DNA of 64,000 bases, from contig NC_014666.1 of the NCBI RefSeq assembly GCF_000166135.1, forward strand, positions 4,650,001 through 4,714,000, read 5' to 3'. Origin of the DNA: Pseudofrankia inefficax (GTDB lineage Bacteria; Actinomycetota; Actinomycetes; Frankiales; Frankiaceae). Shown here in pieces: positions 63,685 through 64,000 of the stretch; the first letter of the stretch is position 1, and each line of letters starts with the position of its first letter. The translations under genes were made by a program, and so were the position numbers. The notes under the pieces were generated by a model. It was not told where the DNA came from. It made no database searches and saw only the letters and a program-made list of their open reading frames with translations.

Positions 63685-63759
63685 TGATCGCCGTCCTGGC
63701 CCTGAAGTGGTCGGGGTCGGCGACTTTCCGCGACCACTACCGGGCCAAACTCGCGATCA
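63685..63759. repeat. Dispersed hairpin element, copy E
   Basis: Left arm TGATCGCCGTCCTGGCCCTG and right arm, read in reverse, TGATCGCGAGTTTGGCCCGG, then GTGGTCG in both. The right end overlaps the stop codon of the gene at the right edge. 176 bp after the secreted-protein stop. Confidence 0.75.
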
Positions 63760-64000
63760 CATGCGCTGAACTTTTGCGGACCGGACCGCGCGGACGGAAG
63801 CTGTCGTGAAGGAAACCATCAGCTGACCGTCGGCGAGCTCCGGGCCGAAACCGGTTCTCGGGCCGCCGGAAAGCTCGGCGCGCAGGTCGGCGACAACGGC
63901 GTCCCGGTCGGCGGCGGGCGTCAGGATACGGTCGAGCGGAAGTGTTCCGCGCTGGCCCAGCGCGCTGGCCGCGAGCGGGCCGAGCCGCGAGCGCAACTGC
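63757..64000 (-). CDS. C-terminal part of an unidentified protein, runs off the right edge
   Basis: About 80 codons with strongly G/C-ending third positions, read to a TGA at 63757-63759. Visible: RSRLGPLAASALGQRGTLPLDRILTPAADRDAVVADLRAELSGG, then GPELADGQLMVSFTTASVRAVRSAKVQRM at the end. Codon bias argues for a real gene; the frame is open to the window end. I recognise no family. The stop lies in the tip of hairpin element copy E. Confidence 0.45.
   Translation of the reverse strand, partial: QLRSRLGPLAASALGQRGTLPLDRILTPAADRDAVVADLRAELSGGPRTGFGPELADGQLMVSFTTASVRAVRSAKVQRM

Overview
The window is strongly GC-rich bacterial DNA with G/C almost fixed in third codon positions, many GTG/TTG starts, tightly packed genes and many LLM/F420-type flavin oxidoreductases, acyl-CoA enzymes, TetR/PadR/MarR regulators and secreted actinobacterial proteins of unknown function (DUF5995-type). 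It is chromosomal DNA of a high-GC actinomycete. The gene content would fit Frankiaceae or a relative, but that is inference. I see no rRNA, tRNA, CRISPR, prophage or transposase.

Layout. 1-7.9 kb: mostly minus-strand catabolic and accessory genes: a partial Zn-ribbon/OB protein, an HSL-type esterase, a DUF1059 protein, a likely operon of two LLM monooxygenases plus a GNAT, a double-hotdog thioesterase and a secreted DUF5995 protein. 8.4-12 kb: a PAS-GAF-HisKA_3 protein that ends before any ATPase domain, then an esterase lipoprotein. 12-18.2 kb: PadR with an FAD monooxygenase; a MarR regulator fused to a GG-repeat C-terminal region, divergent from a DrrAB-type exporter; a methyltransferase. 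18.4-25.2 kb: a GlcD-type FAD oxidase, a double VOC protein, a Rieske oxygenase, a ThDP enzyme and an HTH-PASTA protein. 25.8-29.5 kb: a PhnDCE-type ABC importer closed by two terminators. 29.7-40.1 kb: an assimilation operon for urea, guanidine or other guanidino compounds (APC permease, two carboxyguanidine-deiminase-type proteins, urea/guanidine carboxylase, allophanate hydrolase, TetR, ureohydrolase) with a perfect 22-bp palindrome at its 5' end. 40.1-48.7 kb: BenE/XRE divergent pair with twin operators, acyl-CoA dehydrogenase plus kinase-fold partner, an LLM enzyme, EthD, SRPBCC-like and MFS genes. 48.9-55.3 kb: GlxA-type regulator, DJ-1 protein, membrane diguanylate cyclase, FMN-binding protein, cysteine-hydrolase-fold protein and a Clp-N/HTH protein with twin operators on an apparently leaderless promoter. 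55.4-64 kb: two MFS exporters, an LLM enzyme, a TetR with twin operators, an aldehyde dehydrogenase, a secreted DUF11-like protein and a truncated gene at the right edge.

How the genes work together. The clearest physiological unit is the nitrogen-scavenging operon: import, ureohydrolase or carboxyguanidine deimination, ATP/biotin-dependent carboxylation to allophanate, and hydrolysis to ammonia and CO2, with a TetR regulator in the operon and a palindrome at the first gene. Several regulators (XRE, TetR at 60 kb, Clp-N/HTH) each have two matching palindromes at their promoter, spaced 26-28 bp.

The main structure not explained by genes is a family of long imperfect hairpins of about 75-85 bp (copies near 445, 18277, 48681 and 63685, half copies near 40084 and 62661). 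They lie in intergenic DNA, mostly just 3' of a gene and often between convergent genes. Arms and, in two copies, the loop are conserved, so this looks like a dispersed repeat element or shared terminator-like module.
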